This document shows positions 1 to 8,049 of a DNA stretch of 64,000 nucleotides, piece after piece. The position numbers were made by a program, and so were the translations under genes. Below the pieces are notes generated by a model that was not told where the DNA came from, searched no databases, and was given only the letters and a program-made list of their open reading frames with translations. Positions within the stretch are counted from its first letter, which is position 1. Each line of letters begins with the position of its first letter. Source of the stretch: Terriglobus sp. RCC_193 (lineage in GTDB: Bacteria; Acidobacteriota; Terriglobia; Terriglobales; Acidobacteriaceae); contig NZ_JBFUPK010000002.1 of the NCBI RefSeq assembly GCF_041355105.1, forward strand, positions 806,001 through 870,000, read 5' to 3'.

Positions 1-1
1 T

Positions 2-763
2 GGCACATCAGGCTTGCTATGCGGCGCGGTACCGCCGCCCATTACCGGGGTTGCGCCGCCAACGCCTGCCGATCCACTCGCATATCTCCCCGCTCCTCCG
101 AATGCAAACGATGCGTGCGGAACAAGAAGCGGAAATGTCTACAATGGGTCGCCCAAACCTGTATCTCTAGTACTCCCGCTCGGCAGCACATACGTCTTTA
201 ATCCTGGCGTGTATTGCGGTGGCATTGCCATTACGGCCGCCGTACTTTCCAATGTCACGTTTAATCCCGGTGTATACATCCTGCGCAACGGCCATAACAC
301 CATCCTCGGTATCCCCGGCCCTACTACAAGCGGACTCACAATTACCATAGGACTTCTAAGTAGTATCGTGGGCAACGGAGTCATGTTTTACAACGAGGGA
401 GACGGCGGCAGCTTTTCCATCACTGCGACACCAGCGCTGCTGGGACTCTCGACGTATCAACTAACAGCGCCCACCAGCGGTAATTATGGTGGCATCCTCT
501 TCTTCCAGGCACATGGAGTTACAAACACTGGAACGTTTCTCGTCAATCTTCTACAGGGATCGCGGATGGATGGCGTTATCTATATGCCGGATGCACTTGT
601 TACGTATGGCGTCGGAGCAGTTGCGGGCGTTTCCAGGTTCAATGGCATTGTTGCGGATCGAATCCAGTTCACGGCACAGATCCTCAGCACGATTGGTAAC
701 GATTACTCCACTCTCCAGTCTGGTTCGCCACTGGGCGGAGACCATTCGGAGCTTGTGCAATGA
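2..763 (+). CDS. Tad pilus TadG-like exported protein, C-terminal part
   Basis: The frame is open to the left edge, so the start lies outside the window; about 253 residues are visible. The sequence is rich in Gly, Ser and Thr with repeated beta-like segments of the form FNPGVY, a pattern seen in the large Flp pilus-assembly TadE/G-like proteins of acidobacteria. Its stop codon overlaps the start of the next gene (ATGA), and the next two genes are TadE-like pseudopilins, so it is very probably part of a tad cluster. The function is inferred from neighbours more than from a recognised domain. Confidence 0.55.
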   Translation, partial: GTSGLLCGAVPPPITGVAPPTPADPLAYLPAPPNANDACGTRSGNVYNGSPKPVSLVLPLGSTYVFNPGVYCGGIAITAAVLSNVTFNPGVYILRNGHNTILGIPGPTTSGLTITIGLLSSIVGNGVMFYNEGDGGSFSITATPALLGLSTYQLTAPTSGNYGGILFFQAHGVTNTGTFLVNLLQGSRMDGVIYMPDALVTYGVGAVAGVSRFNGIVADRIQFTAQILSTIGNDYSTLQSGSPLGGDHSELVQ

Positions 764-1236
764 GCATGTATCGGAAAGTACTGAAGTTTGCAGCGCAATC
801 GCGAAACATCGCCAGCAATCAGGATGCCACCAGCCTGATTGAGACAGCAATCATCCTTCCATTTCTGTTGCTGATGCTTGCTGGTGCAATGGATATCGGT
901 CGCATGTTTCGCGCATCGATGATTGTCAAAGCTTCGGCTCGTATGGGTGCGGCGTATGGCATTCATCATCCCACGGATGTGGCCGGAATGATCACCGCGG
1001 CAAAGACGGATACGTCGACTCTCGTCAGCATCGTACCTCTGGCACAGTATGGATGCGAATGTTCGGACGGGAAGAATGCGATTGCGAGTTGTAGTTCAGA
1101 GCCTTCGTGCAGCATGAACAGCGTGTATTTCGTCGAGGTGGATACAAGTGCGAGCTATACGCCGATTCTGCCGTGGCCGGGCATTCCGTCAAGCATTCCC
1201 ATCAGGGCAGAGGTGAGGCTTCGTGCGGCGCGCTAA
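760..1236 (+). CDS. TadE-like pseudopilin
   Basis: A 158-residue protein with a short cytoplasmic N-terminus and one hydrophobic segment (about residues 28-45) preceded by Glu, in the pattern LIETAIILPFLLLMLAG, typical of TadE/TadF minor pseudopilins of the Flp (Tad) pilus. The periplasmic part holds four Cys (about residues 107-125) that could form disulfides. The ATG overlaps the upstream stop by 4 bases and has GGAG about 8 bases upstream. It would act in the inner membrane and periplasm in pilus assembly. Confidence 0.75.
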   Translation: MSMYRKVLKFAAQSRNIASNQDATSLIETAIILPFLLLMLAGAMDIGRMFRASMIVKASARMGAAYGIHHPTDVAGMITAAKTDTSTLVSIVPLAQYGCECSDGKNAIASCSSEPSCSMNSVYFVEVDTSASYTPILPWPGIPSSIPIRAEVRLRAAR

Positions 1237-1726
1237 GTTTTTTTCAGCACAACGTCTCGCTCGTCATGAGTCGGGAAGCACATTGCTGGAGATGGCGCTG
1301 TGTCTTAGCCTTGTGTCACTCGTGATGTTGGGTATCGTGGAGTGTTCGTTGGCGGTTTATACGGAACATTATGTGGAGTCAGCCGCACTTAGCGGTGCGC
1401 GCTATGCAACCGTAAGAGGTTCTACTTACAGCGGCACGGCCTGCGCAAGCGCCTCTTCCTATCAGTGCATGGCTGATACGAAGAGCATCCTCACGTACAT
1501 CCAGAGCAACTCTGCTCCTGGCATTGTTGCATCGCAGTTATCCGTCACGGCATCATGGCCCGGAACCACGGGCGGTGGTGGAGTATGTGATGTAACGCAA
1601 GGGAATGGTAGTCCCGGTTGCGTGGTCACTGTGACGGTAAGTTATCCATTTACCTTCATGCTGCCAGCTCCTCTCCATAAGAGCATTACCTTTCGCTCCA
1701 GCCGCTCCAGCGTGATCTCGCAGTAA
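1223..1726 (+). CDS. TadE-like pseudopilin
   Basis: A 167-residue protein with the N-terminal pattern ESGSTLLEMALCLSLVSLVM: a Glu at the start of a single membrane helix, as in TadE-family pseudopilins. The GTG start lies 14 bases inside the previous gene behind a GAGG-rich stretch, which indicates translational coupling. Four Cys in the periplasmic part suggest two disulfides. This is the last gene of the visible tad cluster; the hairpin over its stop codon probably ends the transcript. Confidence 0.75.
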   Translation: MRRAKFFSAQRLARHESGSTLLEMALCLSLVSLVMLGIVECSLAVYTEHYVESAALSGARYATVRGSTYSGTACASASSYQCMADTKSILTYIQSNSAPGIVASQLSVTASWPGTTGGGGVCDVTQGNGSPGCVVTVTVSYPFTFMLPAPLHKSITFRSSRSSVISQ

Positions 1727-1755
1727 ATCAGGGAACCCCTGGTTACTGTGAGATC
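1714..1755 (+). terminator. Hairpin spanning the stop codon of the last tad gene
   Basis: Bases 1714-1726 and 1743-1755 are complementary at 12 of 13 positions, and the inner bases (atcaggg / ccctgg) pair partly. The left arm contains the last sense codons and the TAA. There is no T tract, so it may be a Rho-independent-like stop or an mRNA 3' end stabiliser. Confidence 0.5.
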
Positions 1756-1779
1756 AACGCTGTAAGTGGCTGTAACGTA

Positions 1780-2004
1780 TCAGAAGCGCCGGAGTATGGG
1801 CGATCGGAGCGGCAGGCTGGACGATGCCGTCTTGCCCTGTTGGCGCAACCAACTTTCATGTTCCATGCGGCTGATTTTCTCCGCCACCGCCAGGCTGATG
1901 AAGTGATTGAGGGATATGCCTTCCAGCCGCGCAAGCTCTGTGGCCTGCATTCGTACTGACGGACTCAGACGCAAGGGGAAGCTAAGTAGTTTCTTCGGTT
2001 CCAT
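1780..2004 (-). CDS. Ribbon-helix-helix (HicB/Arc-like) protein
   Basis: A 74-residue protein whose core FPLRLSPSVRMQATELAR is followed by GISLNHFISLAVAEKI, the beta-strand then helix-helix pattern of HicB-type and Arc/MetJ-type ribbon-helix-helix DNA-binding proteins. The chosen ATG has GGAAGGA just upstream on the coding strand; in-frame ATGs further upstream (2025, 2100) are possible but have poorer signals. No toxin partner lies next to it, so it is either an orphan antitoxin-like protein or a small regulator. The target is unknown. Confidence 0.6.
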   Translation of the reverse strand: MEPKKLLSFPLRLSPSVRMQATELARLEGISLNHFISLAVAEKISRMEHESWLRQQGKTASSSLPLRSPILRRF

Positions 2005-2332
2005 AAGTCCTTCCGCGGTGCACATCGGTGTCTTCGTTGTAACTTTCGTGTGCATTTGCCATACTTCGAAACTCCGCATGGAAGCTTTGCGTATCGGCAT
2101 ATTCTCTTATCCGCTTATCGGTTCGATTTCTTACTTTCGTTAGAACTACATCATCGCTTCGGCTTAGTGGAGTCCTCTGATATCTCTGGTGATATCAAAT
2201 CTTCGGAATAAGATTTCCCGCCCGTGTTTACTGGTTTTTGTCACGTTATGGTTGCTTTCGACGATGGGAACTAGAGCGCAGAAGCGCTTCAGCATTCCTT
2301 TCTCGTAACCCCCCAGGGTGTTCGGAGGAACC
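2005..2332. promoter_or_regulatory. Divergent intergenic region with inverted repeats
   Basis: These 328 bases separate two divergent genes and hold no convincing ORF. Visible structure: two GATATC sites 12 bases apart (2179-2184, 2191-2196), directly followed by a perfect 7-bp inverted repeat AAATCTT/AAGATTT (2197-2203, 2210-2216). These could be operators or a leader hairpin of the lipoprotein mRNA. I could not assign -35/-10 boxes with confidence. Confidence 0.35.
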
Positions 2333-5300
2333 ATGGCTTACTTACGCAGTGGACTTACAGGAAAATCCATAGAGATTTCTTTGGCAAAGCTCCGCATTTT
2401 TGGTCACTTGATCATCCTTGTGATGTGTCTTGTGATCGCCGGATGTGGAGGAGGCTATGCAGGCGGTGTTGTTCCCAGCCTCGCCTCATCACACGTCACC
2501 ATTGACGCAGGTCAAAGCTTTCTTGCTGTTGCCAACAATCCGCAGAATTTTCCTTTGAGCTGGTCTGTTTCCGGCAGTGGCTGCTCCGGAGCAGGTTGCG
2601 GCACGTTGAGTGACACCTCCGCTCTTGGAGCCACATACGTTGCCCCTCCCGTGACGCAGCAGATCACGGTGACGCTTACCAGCGCGGTTACGGGAACACC
2701 GGCCTCCAGCAGCACGACGATCGTCGTCAATCCGGATCCGCAGATCAGCGGCAGCGCACCGAATGCAACCGTAGGCACGGCGTACAGCACCACATTTGCC
2801 CTCACAGGCGGTACACCCACGCTGAAGTGGCTTCCCGTGAAGGGTACTCTGCCTGCGGGCCTCAGCTTTAACACGACTACCGGCATTCTTTCCGGCACGC
2901 CGACGACGGTCGGCAGCAGCACGTTTACGCTTCAGGCAATTGATTCCAGCGATGTGCCTTTTACGGTCACTTCTACGGTCACGTTGAAGGTGAATGCAGG
3001 CAGCACCACGAACCCACCCGCGCTGCAGGCGACAGGCACCACGCCCGATGGCACAGTGAATGTGCCTTATGTTTCCGTGTTGCAGGCCAGCGGTGGCACC
3101 AGCCCATACAACTGGAGCATTACCAGCGGAACACTTCCGGCGGGTATCAGCCTTTCCGCCACAGGTGTTCTCTCCGGTACGCCGACGGCTGCAGGTACAT
3201 CCACATTCACCGCGCAGGTGAAGGACGCTGCGAACGCAACGGCAACGCTCAATCTCACGTTGAAGATCAATACCGCATCGTCGGGTGGATCGCTTAGCAT
3301 CGCCACTTCCACGCTGCCCAGCGGCACCGTGCAGATTGCATACGCCGCAAGCATCACCATCACAGGCGGGACGGCTCCTTACACCTGCACCGTTGACTCG
3401 GGTTCGCTTCCCGCAGGCCTCACCCTGGGCAGCAACTGCGCCGTCACCGGTATTCCAACAACTGCAGGCACCAGCACGTTCACGGTGCACGCTACGGATG
3501 CCAGCAGCCCGTCCCTCTCCGGCACAGGACTGATCACCATCGTCATTAACCCGGCGCCGGCAGTGCTTGTTATCGCCTCGCCTCCGACGGCAACAGTTGG
3601 CGTGCCTTACAGTGGCGCTGTTCCGGTAACGGGTGGCACTGCGCCCTATCAGTGCGTGCTTGCTTCTGGTGCCATGCCTGCGGGTCTTACACTCGGTTCG
3701 AACTGCGTCATCAGCGGCACACCGCTGGTGGCTGGCACCACGTCCATCGGTGTCACCGCAACCGACTCCGCGAACCCTGCAAACACAACCACGGCAACTG
3801 TCACTGTCACGGTGCAGGCTCCGCTGATCACGCTGACGATTACGGCTCCGCCAGTTGCAGTTGTTGGCGTCCCGTATATCGGAACCATCCTCGTCGCAGG
3901 CGGTACCGCGCCCTATCAGTGCACGCTTGTCTCGGGTGCCATGCCTGCGGGTCTTACACTCGGTTCGAACTGCGTCATCACCGGAACGCCACAAACGCCG
4001 GGTACTTCCACGGTTGGTATCACGGTGACGGACTCCGCGAATCCGCCGAACACCAAGACCACCACCATCAACATCACCGTGATTGGAAGCCTGCTCACGC
4101 TTACCATCACTTCACCGCCGGTGGCCGTGGTTCACGTGCCCTATGTCGGTGTTGTGCTGGTCGCGGGCGGCATCGCTCCCTATACCTGCACGGTGGCATC
4201 CGGTTCGCTGCCAGCAGGTCTGACGCTGGGCTCCAACTGCATCATTACCGGCACGCCCACAACGGCTGGCACGTCCACGGTGAATATCACCGCGACGGAC
4301 TCAGCCAACCCCGCCAACACCAAGACCGCACCGGTCACCATCACGGTGCAGGGAGCATTAATTACGCTCACGCTCACAGCGCCTCCTGTGGCTGTGGTCC
4401 ATGTGCCGTACGTCGGTCTCATCCTGGTACTCGGCGGAACACCGCCCTACACCTGCACGGTGGCATCCGGCACATTGCCTGCGGGCCTGACGTTAGGCTC
4501 CAACTGCATCATTACCGGCACGCCCACCACGGCTGGTACGTCCACGGTGAATGTCACCGCGACGGACTCAGCAAGTCCTGCTAACTCCACAACCGCGCCG
4601 GTCATCATCACCGTGCTGGGGCCCACGTCGTCGCTGACTCTCAGCCCGCCGCCGGATGCAACGGTGAACACGCCGTATAGCGGAAGCATCGGCGTTACGG
4701 GTGGAACTGCACCGTACGCCTGTGTCATCAACTCGGGCACATTGCCTGCGGGTCTGACGCTGGGTGCGAACTGCACCATCACGGGCACGCCGACAACGGC
4801 AGGCACGTCCACCGTGAATGTCACGGCAACGGATTCAGCCAGTCCGGCTGTAACCGGTACCGCGAACATTGCAGTGACGGTCCGTCCCATGACCCCGCTG
4901 TCCCTCACTGGCGCATTACCCAATGCAACGCTCGGCGTGGCTTACACGCAGACGCTGCATGCAACGGGTGGGCTGCCTCCGTACACCTACGCGGTTACCG
5001 CTGGATCACTGCCTGCAGGTTTGTCCCTCTCCGGCGCGGGCGTAGTCAGCGGAACTCCAACGGCGGTGGGCGCAAGCAGCTTCACCGTCACGGCGACGGA
5101 TAGTCAGTCCACACCGCAGACGGCCAGCCTTGCGCTGACCATGCAGGTGGTTTATCCGACCACGCCATACGACGCTCTGCTGAACGGGCCGTATGCGTTC
5201 CTCTTCCAGGGCTATGACGATGTCCTGGTGGGCGTGCTCGCATACCAGACCGCAACTGTCGGCAGTATCACTGCTGATGGCAACGGCCTGCTGACGGCTG

Positions 5301-6772
5301 GCGAACTCGACAGCAATCACCAGTCCTCTAACCCCACCGGCAATACCATTGCCACCAACGCCCTGCTGGGCACTTACACCATCGGTCAGGATGGGCGTGG
5401 CACCCTCGCCGTAACCACCATGAATGCCGATGGTACGGCGGGCAACACCACTCTCTACTCACTGACTCTGAAGTTGCCCACGGCTCCGGCCACGGCTTCC
5501 TCCAGTGGAAGCATGATTGAGTCGGACGGCAACATCCTCATCGCAAGCAAGGGATCCGGAACACTGCTGGCACAGAACACTGCTGCCTACAGCAACGGGC
5601 TGACTGGCAGCTATGCCTTCGGCATCTCCGGTGACACTCCCTGCATCCCCACCTGCACCATCGGCATCATCGCAGGGCCGGCTGCAACGGTAGGTCAGTT
5701 CACTGCCAGCGGTGGAACCATCACCGGTGTCAGCGACACCAACATCGCCAGCACCAACTACGCCAGCTCGGCGCTCTCCGGCTCCAGCTCCGCTGCGGAT
5801 ACCAACGGCCGCATCGGTCTGACGCTGAACAGCCAGGGGCTTGCTGGAATCGCAGCATACCCAACCCACTACGCCGTGTACCTGGTGGACGCGACCCACG
5901 CGTTCCTCATGTCCACGGACAAACACTCCTCCTTCGTCCTGCAGGCAGGCACCGCAACGACTCAGGCCACGACCACCTTCAGCAATGCATCGCTCAACGG
6001 TCCGTTCGTTGGCTATGAGAATGCTGCGGTGAACCCCGGCATTGTTGGCCAGGTACTCGGCTCTGTGCTCAACCTATCCTCGGCCACCATCATCCAGGGA
6101 ACGGGTAACAACAATGGCACCTGCAGCACCAATAACGTGGACATGGGAGGCGCCACCGGTCTGGTCAGTGCGCTGACTGGTCTGGGCAGCGGCAGCAATC
6201 TGGTGAATGCGGTTCTGGGCACGCATCAGATAACGGGCAACAGCAGCTGCGTCGTCGCCAGCAACGGACGCGCCGTATTCAACTATCCCCAGCCCACCGG
6301 GCTCCTGTCTGCGCTGCTTGCGCTGGTTGGTCTCGGTAACGATCCGGCACCGCCCCGTGTGGTCTACCTCACGAGCAACAACACAGGCTACTTCCTGGAG
6401 ACGGGCTACGCAGGCCTCGGTCACCTGGAAGCGCAGACAGGCGGACCGTACACACTGGCCAACCTGAATGGTACCTACACCTATGGCACGGTCCCGGCCT
6501 CCAGCCTGGCCACCATCGATGGTGACGGCACCTTCACCGCAGATGGAGCAGGGAATATCACTTTCACAACAGATACCAATGTGGGCGTGGGCAACCTGAA
6601 CATCCTCCAGCTGGGCGTTACAGGAAATGGAACGTACAGCCTCAGCGATGCAGCCGCAGGGCGTTACCTGATCAACGGTACGCGTGTGGTCTACGCTCTG
6701 TCCCCGGGCCGGTTCGTTGTCCTGGAGGGTGGCGCGCTGAGTACGGCTCCTTATACGGCGCTGCTGTACTAA
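2333..6772 (+). CDS. Large lipoprotein with nine putative-Ig (He_PIG) repeats
   Basis: A 1479-residue protein. The ATG at 2333 is chosen over an in-frame GTG at 2318 because GGAGGA at 2324-2329 lies between them. An N-terminal hydrophobic stretch ends in the lipobox LVIAGC (Cys38), so it should be lipidated and exported. About residues 133-940 hold nine tandem repeats of roughly 85-90 residues with the He_PIG signature (GGxxPYxx..SGxLPAGLxL....GTPTTAGTS). Repeats 3-8 each carry a Cys pair (PYxC and LGSNC or LGANC), probably one disulfide per repeat. The remaining about 540 residues contain four shorter beta-type units starting LNG(P/T)(Y/F) or LTGSY. The role is probably surface adhesion or matrix binding, but no ligand can be named. 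Such repeat lipoproteins are common in acidobacteria. Confidence 0.75.
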   Translation: MAYLRSGLTGKSIEISLAKLRIFGHLIILVMCLVIAGCGGGYAGGVVPSLASSHVTIDAGQSFLAVANNPQNFPLSWSVSGSGCSGAGCGTLSDTSALGATYVAPPVTQQITVTLTSAVTGTPASSSTTIVVNPDPQISGSAPNATVGTAYSTTFALTGGTPTLKWLPVKGTLPAGLSFNTTTGILSGTPTTVGSSTFTLQAIDSSDVPFTVTSTVTLKVNAGSTTNPPALQATGTTPDGTVNVPYVSVLQASGGTSPYNWSITSGTLPAGISLSATGVLSGTPTAAGTSTFTAQVKDAANATATLNLTLKINTASSGGSLSIATSTLPSGTVQIAYAASITITGGTAPYTCTVDSGSLPAGLTLGSNCAVTGIPTTAGTSTFTVHATDASSPSLSGTGLITIVINPAPAVLVIASPPTATVGVPYSGAVPVTGGTAPYQCVLASGAMPAGLTLGSNCVISGTPLVAGTTSIGVTATDSANPANTTTATVTVTVQAPLITLTITAPPVAVVGVPYIGTILVAGGTAPYQCTLVSGAMPAGLTLGSNCVITGTPQTPGTSTVGITVTDSANPPNTKTTTINITVIGSLLTLTITSPPVAVVHVPYVGVVLVAGGIAPYTCTVASGSLPAGLTLGSNCIITGTPTTAGTSTVNITATDSANPANTKTAPVTITVQGALITLTLTAPPVAVVHVPYVGLILVLGGTPPYTCTVASGTLPAGLTLGSNCIITGTPTTAGTSTVNVTATDSASPANSTTAPVIITVLGPTSSLTLSPPPDATVNTPYSGSIGVTGGTAPYACVINSGTLPAGLTLGANCTITGTPTTAGTSTVNVTATDSASPAVTGTANIAVTVRPMTPLSLTGALPNATLGVAYTQTLHATGGLPPYTYAVTAGSLPAGLSLSGAGVVSGTPTAVGASSFTVTATDSQSTPQTASLALTMQVVYPTTPYDALLNGPYAFLFQGYDDVLVGVLAYQTATVGSITADGNGLLTAGELDSNHQSSNPTGNTIATNALLGTYTIGQDGRGTLAVTTMNADGTAGNTTLYSLTLKLPTAPATASSSGSMIESDGNILIASKGSGTLLAQNTAAYSNGLTGSYAFGISGDTPCIPTCTIGIIAGPAATVGQFTASGGTITGVSDTNIASTNYASSALSGSSSAADTNGRIGLTLNSQGLAGIAAYPTHYAVYLVDATHAFLMSTDKHSSFVLQAGTATTQATTTFSNASLNGPFVGYENAAVNPGIVGQVLGSVLNLSSATIIQGTGNNNGTCSTNNVDMGGATGLVSALTGLGSGSNLVNAVLGTHQITGNSSCVVASNGRAVFNYPQPTGLLSALLALVGLGNDPAPPRVVYLTSNNTGYFLETGYAGLGHLEAQTGGPYTLANLNGTYTYGTVPASSLATIDGDGTFTADGAGNITFTTDTNVGVGNLNILQLGVTGNGTYSLSDAAAGRYLINGTRVVYALSPGRFVVLEGGALSTAPYTALLY

Positions 6773-6785
6773 ACCGCCGGCATGC

Positions 6786-6818
6786 GGAGTGAGGTCCGGG
6801 AGCGATCGGCCTCACTCC
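6786..6818. terminator. Intergenic hairpin after the repeat lipoprotein
   Basis: A perfect 9-bp inverted repeat (GGAGTGAGG at 6786-6794, CCTCACTCC at 6810-6818) with a 15-base loop begins 13 bases after the stop codon. There is no T tract, so termination is uncertain. Confidence 0.4.
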
Positions 6819-6861
6819 ACATCCGGAGACTTCCCAAGTCCTCGTTCAGAAAGGATTTTTT

Positions 6862-7956
6862 ATGACTCGCATCATGGCTGCACTTCTTGTTGCATCCGTT
6901 GCATCTCCCCTGGTTTTTGCGCAGGCACGTCCCAGCGGTGCTGACTGGTCTGCTCCTCGCACCACGCTCTCCGTTGGTTATGCCAACGTACGTTCCAACG
7001 CGCCGCCCAGCCAATGCAACTGCTTTGGCGCCAATGGTGGCTATGTCTCTGCTGCGTACTCTCTTCTTCCGTGGTTTCGCATAGCTGGTGAAGTGACAGG
7101 CAGCCATGCGAATCACATCGGAACGCTCGGTCAGGATCTGACGCTGGTCACCTATGCGGCCGGGCCACAGGTGGTTCTGCCTGCAGGACGCTTTGAGTTT
7201 TTTGGGCACGGACTCTTCGGCGCCGCCCACGGCAGTGACTCTTATTTCCCATCGGGCAACACGGTTAGCAGTTCCGCGAACAGTTTTGCGATCGTTACCG
7301 GTGGCGGTATCGACATCGGTCTCACGCGTCACATCGGCGTCCGTGCAGCCCAGGTGGAGTATCTGCGAACGAGTTTTCCCAACGCTGGAAACAACAGGCA
7401 GAACAGCACGATCTTCAGTGCCGGTCTTCTTTTTCGATTTGGTAGCGCCGCTGGGCGAGATGATGCCGACCGCAATCGCGCGTACAAGGTACAGCGCGAC
7501 ATGGAGAAGCAGGCGCATGCTGCGAAATCCGAACCGCCGGTGGCAACTGCGGCACCCGTTACCCCACCCCCAACTTCCACCACCATCAAGGCTCCTTCTG
7601 CTCCAGCGGCCGATTTCGACCACAGCGTAGAGAGCGCATATTTTGATTACGACAGCTATGAGCTTCGCCCGGATGCACTGGCCGCGGTGCTGAAAGATGC
7701 AACGTATCTCAAATCCCACCCTGATCTGGATATTGTTGTGGCCGGGTTTGCCGATGAGCGTGGTACAGCGGAATACAACCTTGCGTTGGGCCAGAAGCGC
7801 GCACAAACTGTGCGCGATCAACTCATTGCAGACGGTATTTCGCCAGCAAGGCTGGATGTTGTCAGCTATGGCAAGGAAAAGCTGCTGTGCAGTGATGAAA
7901 ACGAGGCGTGTTTCCAGAAGAATCGCCGTGCCTCTCTGGAGAACCACTCGCGCTGA
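6862..7956 (+). CDS. OmpA-family outer membrane protein
   Basis: A 364-residue protein with a signal peptide (cleavage after about residue 20, PLVFA|QA). Residues 30-195 alternate polar and hydrophobic residues like a small outer-membrane beta-barrel and end in LLFRFG. A Pro/Ala/Thr-rich linker (about 222-250) leads to an OmpA/Pal-type peptidoglycan-binding domain with YFDYDSYELRPDA, GFADERGTAEYN and ALGQKRAQTVRDQL. The last conserved element is NRRASLENHSR instead of the usual NRRVxF strand, so the extreme C-terminus is unusual. It likely anchors the outer membrane to peptidoglycan. AAAGGA precedes the ATG. Confidence 0.85.
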   Translation: MTRIMAALLVASVASPLVFAQARPSGADWSAPRTTLSVGYANVRSNAPPSQCNCFGANGGYVSAAYSLLPWFRIAGEVTGSHANHIGTLGQDLTLVTYAAGPQVVLPAGRFEFFGHGLFGAAHGSDSYFPSGNTVSSSANSFAIVTGGGIDIGLTRHIGVRAAQVEYLRTSFPNAGNNRQNSTIFSAGLLFRFGSAAGRDDADRNRAYKVQRDMEKQAHAAKSEPPVATAAPVTPPPTSTTIKAPSAPAADFDHSVESAYFDYDSYELRPDALAAVLKDATYLKSHPDLDIVVAGFADERGTAEYNLALGQKRAQTVRDQLIADGISPARLDVVSYGKEKLLCSDENEACFQKNRRASLENHSR

Positions 7957-8049
7957 GTGCCTGATGTCTTTTGAACCATTATTTGCCTCAATGAAAGCCG
8001 GAGAGCCGTAACCCATCGGCGCTCCGGCCTGGAAAGGATTGAAGACCTG

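Noticed and set aside
2489-3994. A 501-codon open frame on the minus strand inside the repeat lipoprotein gene
   Set aside because: It is Arg/Cys/Gly-rich shadow sequence produced by the codon pattern of the plus-strand repeats; no domain, no ribosome site.
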